Assembly: GCF_002078015.1 (NCBI RefSeq)
Contig: NZ_LWBP01000200.1
Location: 25,339 to 89,338 of the forward strand
Origin: Niastella populi
GTDB lineage: Bacteria > Bacteroidota > Bacteroidia > Chitinophagales > Chitinophagaceae
Direction: 5' to 3'
Length of the DNA stretch: 64,000 bases
Shown here piece after piece: positions 9,871 to 18,770 of the stretch; position 1 is the stretch's first letter; each line of letters begins with the position of its first letter. Below the pieces are notes generated by a model. It was given only the letters and a program-made list of their open reading frames with translations, made no database searches and was not told the origin of the DNA. A program made the translations under genes and the position numbers.

Positions 9871-9905
9871 GTGATGTACATCACGCCAAACTTGTGATGT
9901 ACATC
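9871..9905 (+). promoter_or_regulatory. Two tandem Crp/Fnr-type operators before ridA
   Basis: GTGATGTACATCAC (9871-9884) is a perfect 14-bp palindrome of the form GTGA-N6-TCAC. GTGATGTACATC (9894-9905) repeats it, keeping the inner 10-bp palindrome. Their centres are 23 bp apart, about two helical turns. A degenerate -7 box (CAGCTTTG, 9930-9937) follows, which would place the second site about 40 bp upstream of the ridA start of transcription, as for class II activation by Crp. Confidence 0.75.
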
Positions 9906-9961
9906 GGGGGCTAATTGCGGGCTTCTTCCCAGCTTTGCAGTACATAAAAAAAGTAAAGATT

Positions 9962-10351
9962 ATGGAAAAGAAGATCATCAATCCCTGGAAATGGCAGGAT
10001 GCGCGCAACTATGTTCAGGCCGTTGAAGTAAAGAACGTAACAGGTACGCTGTATGTGGCCGGACAGGCAGCGGTTCATGCCGATGGCAAATCGAGCAATG
10101 CAGATATGAAAACGCAGCTGCAACTGGCCATCCAAAACCTGGAACAGGTTATTACGGAAGCCGGGTATGAGCTCAGCAATATTGTACGATTGAATATCCT
10201 CACTACATCATCAGCCGAATTGTGGCCCCACTTCGACCTGCTGCAAAGCTGGCTCACCAGGCATGGCATTAAGCAGGCGACAACGCTGTTTGAAGTGCCG
10301 GTGCTTTTTGAAACATTAAAGATAGAACTGGAGGCTACGGCGGTGCGGTAA
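9962..10351 (+). CDS. ridA: RidA family enamine/imine deaminase
   Basis: 129 residues from ATG 9962 (the longer frame from TTG 9935 overlaps the likely promoter). RidA-family proteins are cytoplasmic trimers that hydrolyse reactive 2-aminoacrylate-type imines. Visible: TLYVAGQAAV, QLQLAIQNLEQVITEAGYELSNIVRLNIL, and the C-terminal EVPVLFETLKIELEATAV. The usual arginine of the IRVE end motif is replaced (LKIELEA), so substrate may differ from that of E. coli RidA. Placed under the paired operators next to the Crp/Fnr gene. Confidence 0.9.
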   Translation: MEKKIINPWKWQDARNYVQAVEVKNVTGTLYVAGQAAVHADGKSSNADMKTQLQLAIQNLEQVITEAGYELSNIVRLNILTTSSAELWPHFDLLQSWLTRHGIKQATTLFEVPVLFETLKIELEATAVR

Positions 10352-10366
10352 GAAACAAAACAAAAA

Positions 10367-10394
10367 AACCCTGGCAGCATTACACTCCAGGGTT
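10367..10394. terminator. Bidirectional terminator between ridA and aminotransferase
   Basis: 8-bp stem AACCCTGG/CCAGGGTT, loop of 12. A-run on the left gives a T-run for the minus-strand gene; TTCTTATAT on the right serves ridA. Confidence 0.8.
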
Positions 10395-10408
10395 CTTATA
10401 TATTCATT

Positions 10409-10486
10409 GTTGAGTTTTCCTTGTCAACTCGCCAACTCATTAGTCAACTCGTCAACCAGTCAACCCGTCAACTATTCAACTTACTT
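10409..10486. repeat. TCAACTCG-family octamer array
   Basis: Words TCAACTCG, CCAACTCA, TCAACCAG, TCAACCCG, TCAACTAT in 8-bp register. The aminotransferase stop codon lies at its right edge. Confidence 0.8.
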
Positions 10487-11671
10487 CAACTTCGCCAGCG
10501 CGGCAGTGATGCGTTTCCAGGCTTCTTCGATCTTCTCCATGCTGTTGGCAAAAGAGATCCGAATAGCGGTAGGTTCGCCAAAGGCGCGGCCGGTAACGGT
10601 AGATACATGCGCTTTGTTCAGCAGGTACATACACAGGTCGTCGGCATCCTTGATCGTTTCTTCACCATCGCTTTTTCCGAAGAAAGCGGTAACGGTCGGG
10701 AATACGTAGAAAGCGCCATCCGGCTCGGGGAAGGTTAAACCGGGGATAGCCTTCATCAATTCGATCACACGTTTTTTACGACGCTCGAACTCTTTCGTCA
10801 TTTCGAAAGAAGGTTTCAGATCGGTAGTCAACGCGGTGATGGCAGCGCGCTGGGTAATGCTGTTGGTACCGCTGGTGAACTGGCCCTGTAATTTCTCGCA
10901 GGCTTTGATCACATCAGGATGAGCGGCGAGGTAACCTAACCGGTAACCGGTCATGGCAAAACCTTTACTTAAACCGTTCAATACAATAACGCGGTCTTTC
11001 AGTTCTTCGAACTGCGCAATGCTCTCGTGTTTGCCTACGAAATTGATGTACTCATAAATTTCGTCAGACAGGATATAACAGTTGGGATATTTTGCAAATA
11101 CTTTGGCCAGGCCTTCCAGTTCGGCTTTGCTGTACACGCTGCCGCTGGGGTTACAGGGTGAAGAGAAAATGAACAACCTTGTTTTATCGCTGATCGCAGC
11201 CTGCAGCTCTTCAGGCGTGATCTTGTACTTGTTCTTGATAGAAGTAGGTACCAGTTTCACTACGCCTTCGCCAAGTTTCACGATCTCGGAATAGGTAACC
11301 CAGTAAGGCGTAGGGATGATTACCTCATCGCCTTTGCTTACAGTGGCAAAAACGGCATTGGCAAGGCTGTGCTTGGCGCCGGTTGAGGCTATGATATTTT
11401 CAGGCTTATATGACAGGTTGTTATCACGCTTCAACTTTGTACAAACCGCTTCGCGCAATTCGGGATAGCCGGCTACCGGTGTGTAATGGCTGTAGTTTTC
11501 ATCAATTGCCTTCTTGGCAGCTTCTTTAATATGCTCAGGCGTATCGAAATCAGGTTCGCCCAGGCTCAGGTCGATCACATCGATTCCTTTGGCGCGTAAT
11601 TCACGGCCCAACTTAGCCATCTTCAAAGTTTCAGGCTCGTTAAATAACTGTAAACGTGATGAAAGTTGCAT
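10481..11671 (-). CDS. Pyridoxal-phosphate aminotransferase (aspartate aminotransferase type, class I)
   Basis: 396 residues, usual length. Transfers an amino group between amino acid and 2-oxoacid, probably aspartate/2-oxoglutarate. Fold-type I signatures: SLGEPDFDTP near the N-terminus, SSPCNPSG (Asn174), LSDEIYEYI (Asp203, Tyr206), the PLP lysine in GLSKGFAMTGYRLGY (Lys236), and a C-terminal RISFANS whose Arg binds the substrate carboxylate. The subgroup Ib look makes aspartate the likely donor, not proven. Start supported by a -7 box (TACTTTTG, 11704-11711) 33 bp upstream. Confidence 0.93.
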   Translation of the reverse strand: MQLSSRLQLFNEPETLKMAKLGRELRAKGIDVIDLSLGEPDFDTPEHIKEAAKKAIDENYSHYTPVAGYPELREAVCTKLKRDNNLSYKPENIIASTGAKHSLANAVFATVSKGDEVIIPTPYWVTYSEIVKLGEGVVKLVPTSIKNKYKITPEELQAAISDKTRLFIFSSPCNPSGSVYSKAELEGLAKVFAKYPNCYILSDEIYEYINFVGKHESIAQFEELKDRVIVLNGLSKGFAMTGYRLGYLAAHPDVIKACEKLQGQFTSGTNSITQRAAITALTTDLKPSFEMTKEFERRKKRVIELMKAIPGLTFPEPDGAFYVFPTVTAFFGKSDGEETIKDADDLCMYLLNKAHVSTVTGRAFGEPTAIRISFANSMEKIEEAWKRITAALAKLK

Positions 11672-11703
11672 ACTATTTATTGGTTGATAGTTTTTTTGTG
11701 CCG

Positions 11704-11711
11704 CAAAAGTA
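11704..11711 (-). promoter_or_regulatory. -7 box of the aminotransferase gene
   Basis: Minus-strand TACTTTTG, identical to the one before groES. No -33 TTG found. Confidence 0.45.
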
Positions 11712-11789
11712 CACCAAAAGCGCTAATGTGCTGGTTTGAAAAAAGCCCCGGGCCAAAAATTTGACATTTGAAAAAACAGGAGGCCCATA

Positions 11790-12015
11790 CAGGTTGCAGG
11801 TTACAGGTTGCAGCGGCTAAAAGGCAGAAAACTGTATAAATTGCAAAATTCCGCGACACTTCACCACAATTTTCGCCCAAATACACGTTTTAACGTAAAC
11901 TTAAAATCCTGAATCTGAACCAGGAAATCCTGATGGGGGTGAAAGGGAGCCGGAAATCCGGAAAACCCCGTAAAATCCCGATAAATCCGGGACAGGCGCT
12001 GTAACTTGTAACCTG
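11790..12015 (+). repeat. CAGGTTA heptamers and hairpin element copy 3
   Basis: In the divergent gap between aminotransferase and secDF. CAGGTTG/CAGGTTA heptamers at 11790-11812; degenerate GGAAATCC-type words at 11928-11990; then TCCCG-ATAAATC-CGGGACAGG (stem 11976-11980 with 11988-11992) followed by CGCTGTAACTTGTAACCTG. The last part ends 20 bp before the secDF -7 box. Confidence 0.6.
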
Positions 12016-12032
12016 TTTCTGATCGAAAACAC

Positions 12033-12040
12033 TATCTTTG
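12033..12040 (+). promoter_or_regulatory. -7 box of secDF
   Basis: TATCTTTG, 31 bp before the ATG. A TTG at 12006-12008 is 24 bp upstream, slightly wider than usual. Confidence 0.5.
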
Positions 12041-12071
12041 CCAACTCTAAAAAAATAAACGACACAATCCA

Positions 12072-15000
12072 ATGAGAGCACTGGTTAGCATTTTTGCAGG
12101 TCTGTTGATCCTGATCTCTTTATACCAGCTTTCGTTTACCTGGTTTGTTAACCAGCACGAAAAGGAAATGGGTAAAAAAGCAGATGCCTATGTGAAACGG
12201 GCCTATCCCCTTACTCCTGCCCAAAAGTACCCCAACAACACCGAAGCCCGGGCCTATTACAAGGATACCGTGGACAATGTACGCGACGCTTATCTCGATA
12301 GCTTGCTGACTGCTACAAGAGACAAAAAAATTACCTGGTGGGGTCAAACCTATCAGAAAGCCAAAGAAAGCGAACTGTTGCTGGGGCTCGACCTGCAAGG
12401 CGGTATCAACGTAACGATGGATGTAGCCCTCGACGGCCTCATTAAAGGCCTGGCTAACAATCCGAAAGATCCTCAATTGTTAAAAGCGATCGCCGAGGCG
12501 CAGGCGAGAAAGATCAATAGCGATCGAAACTTCATCGATCTGTTTGCCGCAGCTTACAGCCAACAGAACCCGGGCGCCAGACTGGCCCCCCTGTTCGCTA
12601 ATTCAAACAACAAACTGAGTGGAAACGCTTCTGACAGCAAAGTGTTAAGCTACATTCACGAACAGGCCAATGCTGCAATGAAGCAAACCTACCAGGTATT
12701 GCAAAAGCGTATTGACAAGTTCGGTGTTGCCCAGCCTAACATCAGCCTCGATGAGAACAAAGGTATCATTACCGTAGAACTGGCAGGCGCCAGCGATCCT
12801 GAAAGGGTTCGTAAATACCTGCAATCGACAGCCAACCTGCAGTTCTGGGAAGTATATACACTCGAAGAATTATCTTCTTCAGTGATGAACGCTTCCAAGG
12901 CGCTCGACGATTACCTGGCTGTCACTAAAACCGATTCAAACGGTGTAGCTGTAAAAGACACTTCAGCCGCCAGCCGCAATATTCTGGCCAGCAAAATAAG
13001 ATTCTTCCCGCCGCAACAGGATCCCCAAACCGGCAAAGTAAGCTATTCGCCTTACCTCGGTATGGCCCTGCTGTCCGATACAAGCACCATCAATAAATAC
13101 CTGAGCATCCCTGTTGTACGCAACAGCTTCCCTGCCAACCTGAAGTTCCTTTGGGGCAAACAGGACCGCGATGCGGAAGGCAAGCTGAGCAATGCTTTGC
13201 AACTGTATGCCATCAAAACCGTTCCCGGTAAAGACAAGGCCGAACTCGAAGGCGACGCTATCGAAGATGCCCGCCAGGAGTTTGACCAGGTTACCAACGA
13301 AGTGGCTGTGTCGATGGAAATGAATCCCAGCGGCGGCAGAACATGGGCCCGCATGACCGAAAAGAACGTAGGCAAACCAATCGCCATCGTTCTCGACGAC
13401 ATCGTTTACAGCGCCCCCAACGTGATTCAAAAGATCGATGGTGGTAACTCACGTATTACCATGGGTTCTGGCGGAAAGAACCAGCAACTGGTTATCGAAG
13501 AAGCCAATGACCTCGCCAACATCCTGAAAGCCGGTAAACTGGAAGCACCAGCCGTTATCGTTCAGGAACAGGTGGTTGGTCCCACCCTCGGTGAGCAGGC
13601 CGTAAACGGCGGTATCATGGCCTTCGCCATTTCATTCATCGTCATATTCGCCCTGATGCTGGTTTATTACAATACCGCAGGTATTGTTGCCAACATCGCA
13701 CTGATATTGAACCTGTTATTTACCATTGGCGTGTTGAGCGCCCTGAATGCCACCTTAACAGCGCCCGGTATTGCCGGTCTGGTGCTGACCATCGGTATGG
13801 CGGTAGATACCAACGTAATCATCTTTGAGCGTATTAAAGAGGAGCTTTCGAAAGGCAACACCTACGCTCAGGCAGTTAAAACAGGTTACCTGCGCTCATT
13901 GCCTCCGGTACTCGATGCGCACATCACCACCCTGTTAACCGCCGTCATCCTGTTCATTTATGGTTTAGGCCCTGTATTAGGTTTCGCTACCACCCAGATC
14001 CTCGGTATCCTGTTATCGTTGTTCTGTGGTATCCTGGTATCACGCCTGATCACTGATTTCTATACCAACAAGAACAGGCACTTCAATTATTTCACAGCTA
14101 TCTCAAAACGCATATTCAAACACGCTGCCTTTAAATTCATCCAGTACCGTAAAATAGCTTATGGTATTTCAGTAATCGTATTGTTACTGGGCGTGGCTTC
14201 GTTCTTCCACGGTTTCAGATACGGGGTAGAATTCAGCGGCGGTAGAAGTTATGTAGTGAACTTTGGTAAAGCGGTAAATGCCGAACAGGTTCGCAATACA
14301 CTGGAAAAAACATTTGGCAGCACACCCGTTATTAAAACTTACGGCAGCGACGCCAAACTGAACATCACCACCGATTACCGCGTAAATGAAACCGGTTTGG
14401 GTGTCGATTCAGCCGTGCAAACCACACTATATAACGGGTTGAAAACCTTTTTGCCTGAAGGAACCACCCAGCAGGATTTCAACAACCGTTTGCTGGAAGG
14501 AAGCAATAAGGTAAACCCAACCATTTCCGATGACCTGAAAGCCGGTGCCCAATGGGCCACCTTCTGGTCGATGCTGATCATCGCTATCTATATCTTCATC
14601 CGTTTCCGCGACTGGAGATATTCAGTAGGTACCATCATTGCCCTGCTGCACGACGTACTGGTAACGCTGGCCGTGTTCTCGTTCCTGAAAGACGTAGTAC
14701 CGTTCCCGCTTGAAATTGACCAGCACTTCATTGCCGCGATATTGACCGTTATCGGTTTCTCAATGAACGATACCGTGATCGTGTACGACCGTATCCGCGA
14801 GTACAGTCATACCATGCACAATGTTGATAAAACCACCATTCTTAACAAAGCGATCAACGACACCCTGAGCCGTACCGTAATGACGTCACTCACCGTGTTC
14901 CTCACCATCCTCATCCTGTTCCTGGTAGGCGGCGAGGTAACCAAAGGTTTCGCCTTCGCAATGTTGATAGGTGTAGTTACCGGTACTTATTCTTCTATCT

Positions 15001-15116
15001 TTGTAGCAGCGCCGATCCTGGTCGACTTTGCCAAAGACAAACCACTGGGCGAAGCTGCTCCTCCTAAAAAACCGGAAACAGCAGCTGCGAAACCAGCGCT
15101 CGCGAAGAAAGCTTAA
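12072..15116 (+). CDS. secDF: Fused protein translocase subunit SecDF
   Basis: 1014 residues. SecD and SecF are one polypeptide, as in many Bacteroidota. It uses the proton gradient to pull exported proteins across the inner membrane, with YajC. SecD half: N-terminal helix, ELLLGLDLQGGINVTMDV (D1 motif), a periplasmic domain with a large insertion (about 330-440), then a block of six membrane helices from GGIMAFAISFIVIFALM (about 515-665) with GMAVDTNVIIFERIKEE. SecF half from about 690: FRYGVEFSGGRSYVV, second helix block (about 820-990) with GFSMNDTVIVYDRIRE. Tail is Pro/Lys/Ala-rich. Confidence 0.97.
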   Translation: MRALVSIFAGLLILISLYQLSFTWFVNQHEKEMGKKADAYVKRAYPLTPAQKYPNNTEARAYYKDTVDNVRDAYLDSLLTATRDKKITWWGQTYQKAKESELLLGLDLQGGINVTMDVALDGLIKGLANNPKDPQLLKAIAEAQARKINSDRNFIDLFAAAYSQQNPGARLAPLFANSNNKLSGNASDSKVLSYIHEQANAAMKQTYQVLQKRIDKFGVAQPNISLDENKGIITVELAGASDPERVRKYLQSTANLQFWEVYTLEELSSSVMNASKALDDYLAVTKTDSNGVAVKDTSAASRNILASKIRFFPPQQDPQTGKVSYSPYLGMALLSDTSTINKYLSIPVVRNSFPANLKFLWGKQDRDAEGKLSNALQLYAIKTVPGKDKAELEGDAIEDARQEFDQVTNEVAVSMEMNPSGGRTWARMTEKNVGKPIAIVLDDIVYSAPNVIQKIDGGNSRITMGSGGKNQQLVIEEANDLANILKAGKLEAPAVIVQEQVVGPTLGEQAVNGGIMAFAISFIVIFALMLVYYNTAGIVANIALILNLLFTIGVLSALNATLTAPGIAGLVLTIGMAVDTNVIIFERIKEELSKGNTYAQAVKTGYLRSLPPVLDAHITTLLTAVILFIYGLGPVLGFATTQILGILLSLFCGILVSRLITDFYTNKNRHFNYFTAISKRIFKHAAFKFIQYRKIAYGISVIVLLLGVASFFHGFRYGVEFSGGRSYVVNFGKAVNAEQVRNTLEKTFGSTPVIKTYGSDAKLNITTDYRVNETGLGVDSAVQTTLYNGLKTFLPEGTTQQDFNNRLLEGSNKVNPTISDDLKAGAQWATFWSMLIIAIYIFIRFRDWRYSVGTIIALLHDVLVTLAVFSFLKDVVPFPLEIDQHFIAAILTVIGFSMNDTVIVYDRIREYSHTMHNVDKTTILNKAINDTLSRTVMTSLTVFLTILILFLVGGEVTKGFAFAMLIGVVTGTYSSIFVAAPILVDFAKDKPLGEAAPPKKPETAAAKPALAKKA

Positions 15117-15137
15117 TTGATCTCTTTCTATAAAAAA

Positions 15138-15170
15138 AGCCTCCCCGCCAGCTGGCGGAGGGGCTTTTTT
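15138..15170 (+). terminator. Rho-independent terminator of secDF
   Basis: 12-bp stem GCCTCCCCGCCA/TGGCGGAGGGGC with one mismatch and a G-U pair, 2-base loop, then six T. Confidence 0.92.
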
Positions 15171-15187
15171 GTTTTTGGCGTGCTTTC

Positions 15188-15325
15188 TACAAGTTGAAAA
15201 GTTGATAAAGTTGATACAGGTGATAGAGGGCTATCGCTGTTTTAGGCTTTTCGAATTTAATTATGAGTCCCAAAACAGTGACCTTTATCAACTTTATCAC
15301 CTCCTCCATCAACTCTATCAACTAA
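15188..15325. repeat. Inverted pair of AGTTGATA word arrays
   Basis: AGTTGAAA/AGTTGATAA/AGTTGATAC/AGGTGATAG on the plus strand (15190-15228) and the reverse words TTATCAACT/TTATCACC/CATCAACT/TATCAACT at 15288-15322. The two arms could pair around about 60 bases. The rest of the gap to 15481 shows nothing further. Confidence 0.75.
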
Positions 15326-15481
15326 CCCCCATTAACCGCTCCTTAACCATCCCAGGTTTATCCTTCCACCTGCTTTGCATTCATACAGTAGCCTGAAACC
15401 TGCAGCTGTATCTCCCTTCCACTGAAGTAACTTTAGTAACGCATCGCCAAATTTTTCAACTTACTTTAATAACAACACACT

Positions 15482-16039
15482 ATGCACTCGTCAAAAGCAA
15501 AATACATCAACCAACTGCTCAGTACAGAGAATGATCACCAGAAAAAATTGAACGAGATCGTTTTACAGTCAATAGAGCAGGAAAAACTGTTGCTGCAAAG
15601 CATTACCCAACCAAAGGATGAACCACTTACTGCAGGCCAGCGGCTGGCCGACCGGGTAGCGCGTTTCGGCGGCAGTTGGAAATTCATTTCCTCGTTCGTG
15701 ATCATCCTATCGGTATGGATTGGCATTAACGTCGTTTTGCAAGGCCCCAACCGGTTCGACCCCTACCCTTTTATTTTGCTGAACCTGCTGCTCTCCTGCC
15801 TTGCCGCCATTCAGGCGCCGGTAATTATGATGAGCCAGAACCGCCAGGAAGAAAAGGACCGCAAACGCAATGAGAACGATTATGTGGTTAACCTGAAGGC
15901 CGAGATCGAGATCAGGACCCTGCATCAGAAGATAGACCTGCTTATTCATGAACAGTTCAAAGAACTGATAGAATCACAAGCCGAACAGATCAAACTGCTG
16001 CATACGATCATTAGGGAAGACAGGAAGAAGGGAATGTGA
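15482..16039 (+). CDS. DUF1003 membrane protein
   Basis: 185 residues. Two closely spaced membrane helices (about 65-85, FISSFVIILSVWIGINVVL, and about 96-116, FILLNLLLSCLAAIQAPVIMM) with the DUF1003 signature DPYPFILLNL and APVIMMSQNRQ, flanked by charged coiled-coil-like helices on both sides. Function of the family is unknown. The stop codon (ATG TGA) is the first octamer of a TGTGATAA array. Confidence 0.9.
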   Translation: MHSSKAKYINQLLSTENDHQKKLNEIVLQSIEQEKLLLQSITQPKDEPLTAGQRLADRVARFGGSWKFISSFVIILSVWIGINVVLQGPNRFDPYPFILLNLLLSCLAAIQAPVIMMSQNRQEEKDRKRNENDYVVNLKAEIEIRTLHQKIDLLIHEQFKELIESQAEQIKLLHTIIREDRKKGM

Positions 16040-16136
16040 TAATGTGATAATGTGATAATGCCTTATGCGGAAAGCCTGCCCATTGGCGGTCATCACGAAT
16101 TTAATTAATTATCGAATTATCCAATTATCACATTAA
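16034..16136. repeat. Inverted TGTGATAA octamer arrays after the DUF1003 gene
   Basis: Three perfect TGTGATAA units from the stop codon (16036-16059), then reversed words AATTATCG/AATTATCC/AATTATCACATTA at 16104-16134. Confidence 0.85.
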
Positions 16137-16573
16137 CAAAAACGCCGCCCACCCGGAGCGACGTTTAAACCCTAAAGAAACCGACCTATTTTAGTATTTT
16201 TTATGATCTGTATGCCATGTTGGATCAGCAGCTTTTTTCGCCATTACATGCCCGGGGTTGAAGCCGGGCTATAATTTTTATGATGCATTTGCGCCCTCAT
16301 GATAAAACCCATTATCACCGGCCAACCCGGCAGTGATACACTTTCTGTTTATTTAATGATTTGAATGGATTTTTAATGCCTGTTCGCCGAAGCACCGGCG
16401 TAGGCGCCCCGGTTGCTTTTGTTAATGTGAAAGTATTCAAATGCACTACCCCGAAGAAATTTTGGGCGCTGCTTAACCGGTGATTAACAAACCCCGCCAC
16501 CTTGACCATCTGTAGCAGTTGTTGTACCTTTCCTTAACGAGCAGTTAACCAGTTTACACAAAAAGTAAGAATA
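16137..16573. other. Gap with a GC hairpin, otherwise empty
   Basis: GCCCGG (16250-16255) pairs with CCGGGC (16264-16269) around GGTTGAAG and is followed by TATAATTTTTA; it may be a weak terminator or a relative of the TCCCG hairpin element. No open frame or RNA gene recognised between it and the kinase gene. Confidence 0.35.
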
Positions 16574-17884
16574 ATGAATGGCAAATTTGCTTACAGGAGT
16601 ATATCAGATTTTATGCGATCATCAACACTCAGATGGCTGGTTCTGTTGGCAAGTGTTTTAATAACGCTTATCATTATCGTGCAGTTGTTCTGGCTGAACA
16701 AGGTGTATTCGTTTGAACAAAAAACATTCAACATGAATGTTGTCAAAAGTATCAGGGGACTGTACGAAGACCTCGATCTTGTTAACTCCCGTACGCATTT
16801 ACAGGACCTCATAGAACATCCCCGTACCGATTATTTCATGTTCAGGGTCGATAACCCTTATTTTGAGGATTCCATTGCATCGTACCTGCAACATGAACTG
16901 AACGATTTCGATGTGCTCACCGACGCGCACATTGCCTTTTATACCGCCGGCCAGCCCGGCTACAGGCATACGACCTACATTACGGCCGCCGCTTCGCGTT
17001 ATGATGTAGAGAAGATCAACCTCGCCGTATACAACCGCAACTATAATTATATCATGCTGTACTTTCCGCACCGCAATAAATACGTATTGCAACAAATGAA
17101 CTTCTGGTTCATCAGTAGCGCCGTGTTGTTCGTTGTGCTGGTTGGCCTCGCAGTGATCCTGTTCTTTTTCTACCGGCAACGGTTCCTGGCCGAAATTCAG
17201 AAAGATTTCGTGAACAACTTCACGCATGAATTCAAAACACCGCTCGCCGTAATGAAAATATCGGCTGAAGTACTGCTGAATGAAAAAATAACAACCCAAC
17301 CCGAGCGGTTACGCAAATACGCCACCATTATAGAAAACCAGACCCAGCATTTACAGCACCAGGTAGAACGCCTGCTGCAGATTGCCCGCAGCGACCGGAG
17401 AGACCTGCCTATTCAAAAAAAGCTGGTGCCGGTGAAAGACCTAATTGAACAGGCCGTTGCCAAAATGCAACCGATTATCGATGAGAAAAAAGCAGATGTG
17501 GATGTACCCATCGATGAAGAACAGAATTTTGAACTGTATGCCGACCGCACACAACTTGAACTGGCCGTTGTGAACCTGTTGGAAAACGCACTTAAGTTTT
17601 CGGTTAAACCACATATTATCGTTTCAACCGGGCACGAAGACGGAAACATTTACATTTCCGTAAAAGACAATGGTATTGGAATAGAAAAGAAATACCAGAA
17701 ACGCCTGTTCAATAAATTTTACCGCGTGCCTACCGGTGACGTACACAATGTAAAAGGGTTTGGACTGGGACTGAATTTCGTAAAAAGAATTATCGATGCC
17801 CATCATGGCACCATTAAGATAAACAGCCTGCCCGGTATAGGCACCGAGTTCAGGCTTATTCTTCCAGGAACTGTAAATAGCTGA
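16574..17884 (+). CDS. Sensor histidine kinase of a two-component system
   Basis: 436 residues. Membrane helix at about 22-42, a periplasmic domain of about 135 residues without recognised fold, second helix at about 179-202 (LFVVLVGLAVILFFFY), then directly the dimerisation domain with the phospho-acceptor His218 in FTHEFKTPLAV, and a catalytic domain with the N box (LLENALKFS), G1 (DNGIGI) and G2 (GFGLGL). No HAMP domain is evident. The response regulator starts 3 bp after the stop, so they are translationally linked. Signal unknown. Confidence 0.95.
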   Translation: MNGKFAYRSISDFMRSSTLRWLVLLASVLITLIIIVQLFWLNKVYSFEQKTFNMNVVKSIRGLYEDLDLVNSRTHLQDLIEHPRTDYFMFRVDNPYFEDSIASYLQHELNDFDVLTDAHIAFYTAGQPGYRHTTYITAAASRYDVEKINLAVYNRNYNYIMLYFPHRNKYVLQQMNFWFISSAVLFVVLVGLAVILFFFYRQRFLAEIQKDFVNNFTHEFKTPLAVMKISAEVLLNEKITTQPERLRKYATIIENQTQHLQHQVERLLQIARSDRRDLPIQKKLVPVKDLIEQAVAKMQPIIDEKKADVDVPIDEEQNFELYADRTQLELAVVNLLENALKFSVKPHIIVSTGHEDGNIYISVKDNGIGIEKKYQKRLFNKFYRVPTGDVHNVKGFGLGLNFVKRIIDAHHGTIKINSLPGIGTEFRLILPGTVNS

Positions 17885-17886
17885 TT

Positions 17887-18591
17887 ATGCTACCAAAAAA
17901 AGTTAAAGTACTTCTCGCAGAAGACGACCTGTCGTTAGGATATGTGATCAAAGACAACCTGCAGGATGCAGGTTATGAAGTGGTATTATGTGCCGACGGA
18001 CAAACCGCTATCGAAAAGTTCGATAAAACGCAGTATGACATTTGTTTGCTCGACGTTATGATGCCCAATAAAGACGGCTTCACCGTTGCGCGCAAGATCC
18101 GCCAGCAAAGCGATATGGTGCCTATTTTATTTCTCACCGCCAAATCGATGGAGGAAGATAAAGTAAAAGGGTTTCTCACCGGCGCCGACGATTATATTAC
18201 CAAACCGTTCAGTATGCAGGAGCTGTTGCTGCGTATGGAGGTGTTTATTCGCCGCACGCGTAAGCTGCATGCCGACAGCATTCAGGAGTATAGCATCGGG
18301 CAAATGAAGTTCTCCTATACCGATCTCAAACTGCGTACGCAAACCGATACGTTTACCTTAACGCAAAAAGAGGCCGACCTGCTCAAGTTCCTGTGCGAGC
18401 ATGCCAATCATATTTTAAAACGCGATGAAGTATTGCGGAACGTGTGGGGCAAGGATGATTATTTCCTCGGCAGAAGCATGGATGTGTTTATGACCAAACT
18501 ACGGAAGTATTTCAGGGCCGATCCCGATATTGTGCTGGAAACCATTCATGGCGTTGGCTTCCGGTTCAATGCACCGGTGGGTCATTCGTGA
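17887..18591 (+). CDS. OmpR/PhoB-type response regulator
   Basis: 234 residues. Receiver domain (1-120) with acidic pair AEDD (12-14), phospho-acceptor Asp56 in LLDVMMPN, Thr84 in LFLTAK and Lys106 in YITKPF. C-terminal winged helix (about 135-230): LTQKEADLLKFL, KRDEVLRNVWG, DVFMTKLRKYF, ETIHGVGFRF. Works with the kinase upstream; targets not visible. A weak GGGCTC/GAGCC hairpin follows at about 18602-18625. Confidence 0.96.
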   Translation: MLPKKVKVLLAEDDLSLGYVIKDNLQDAGYEVVLCADGQTAIEKFDKTQYDICLLDVMMPNKDGFTVARKIRQQSDMVPILFLTAKSMEEDKVKGFLTGADDYITKPFSMQELLLRMEVFIRRTRKLHADSIQEYSIGQMKFSYTDLKLRTQTDTFTLTQKEADLLKFLCEHANHILKRDEVLRNVWGKDDYFLGRSMDVFMTKLRKYFRADPDIVLETIHGVGFRFNAPVGHS

Positions 18592-18599
18592 AACGTGAA

Positions 18600-18770
18600 A
18601 GGGCTCTTACTGCCGCGCAGGAGCCTTGTCAACTTGTTAACCTCGAATTCATCGTGCAATCGCTGAAAACCTATTAACTTGTCTCTGATGCCGCGTGAGC
18701 GCCTTGTCAACCTGTTAACTTATCAACTTCTTTTTGCCTTTATGCCTTGTTGCCTCGTTGCCTTATCCAC
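18600..18770. repeat. GTCAACTTGTTAAC words and TGCCTTGT octamers
   Basis: CTTGTCAACTTGTTAACC at about 18627 and CTTGTCAACCTGTTAAC at about 18704 each follow a similar GCCGCG-containing string. TGCCTTTA/TGCCTTGT/TGCCTCGT/TGCCTTAT octamers (18735-18766) overlap the 3' end of the yjbR-like gene and encode its last residues. Confidence 0.75.
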
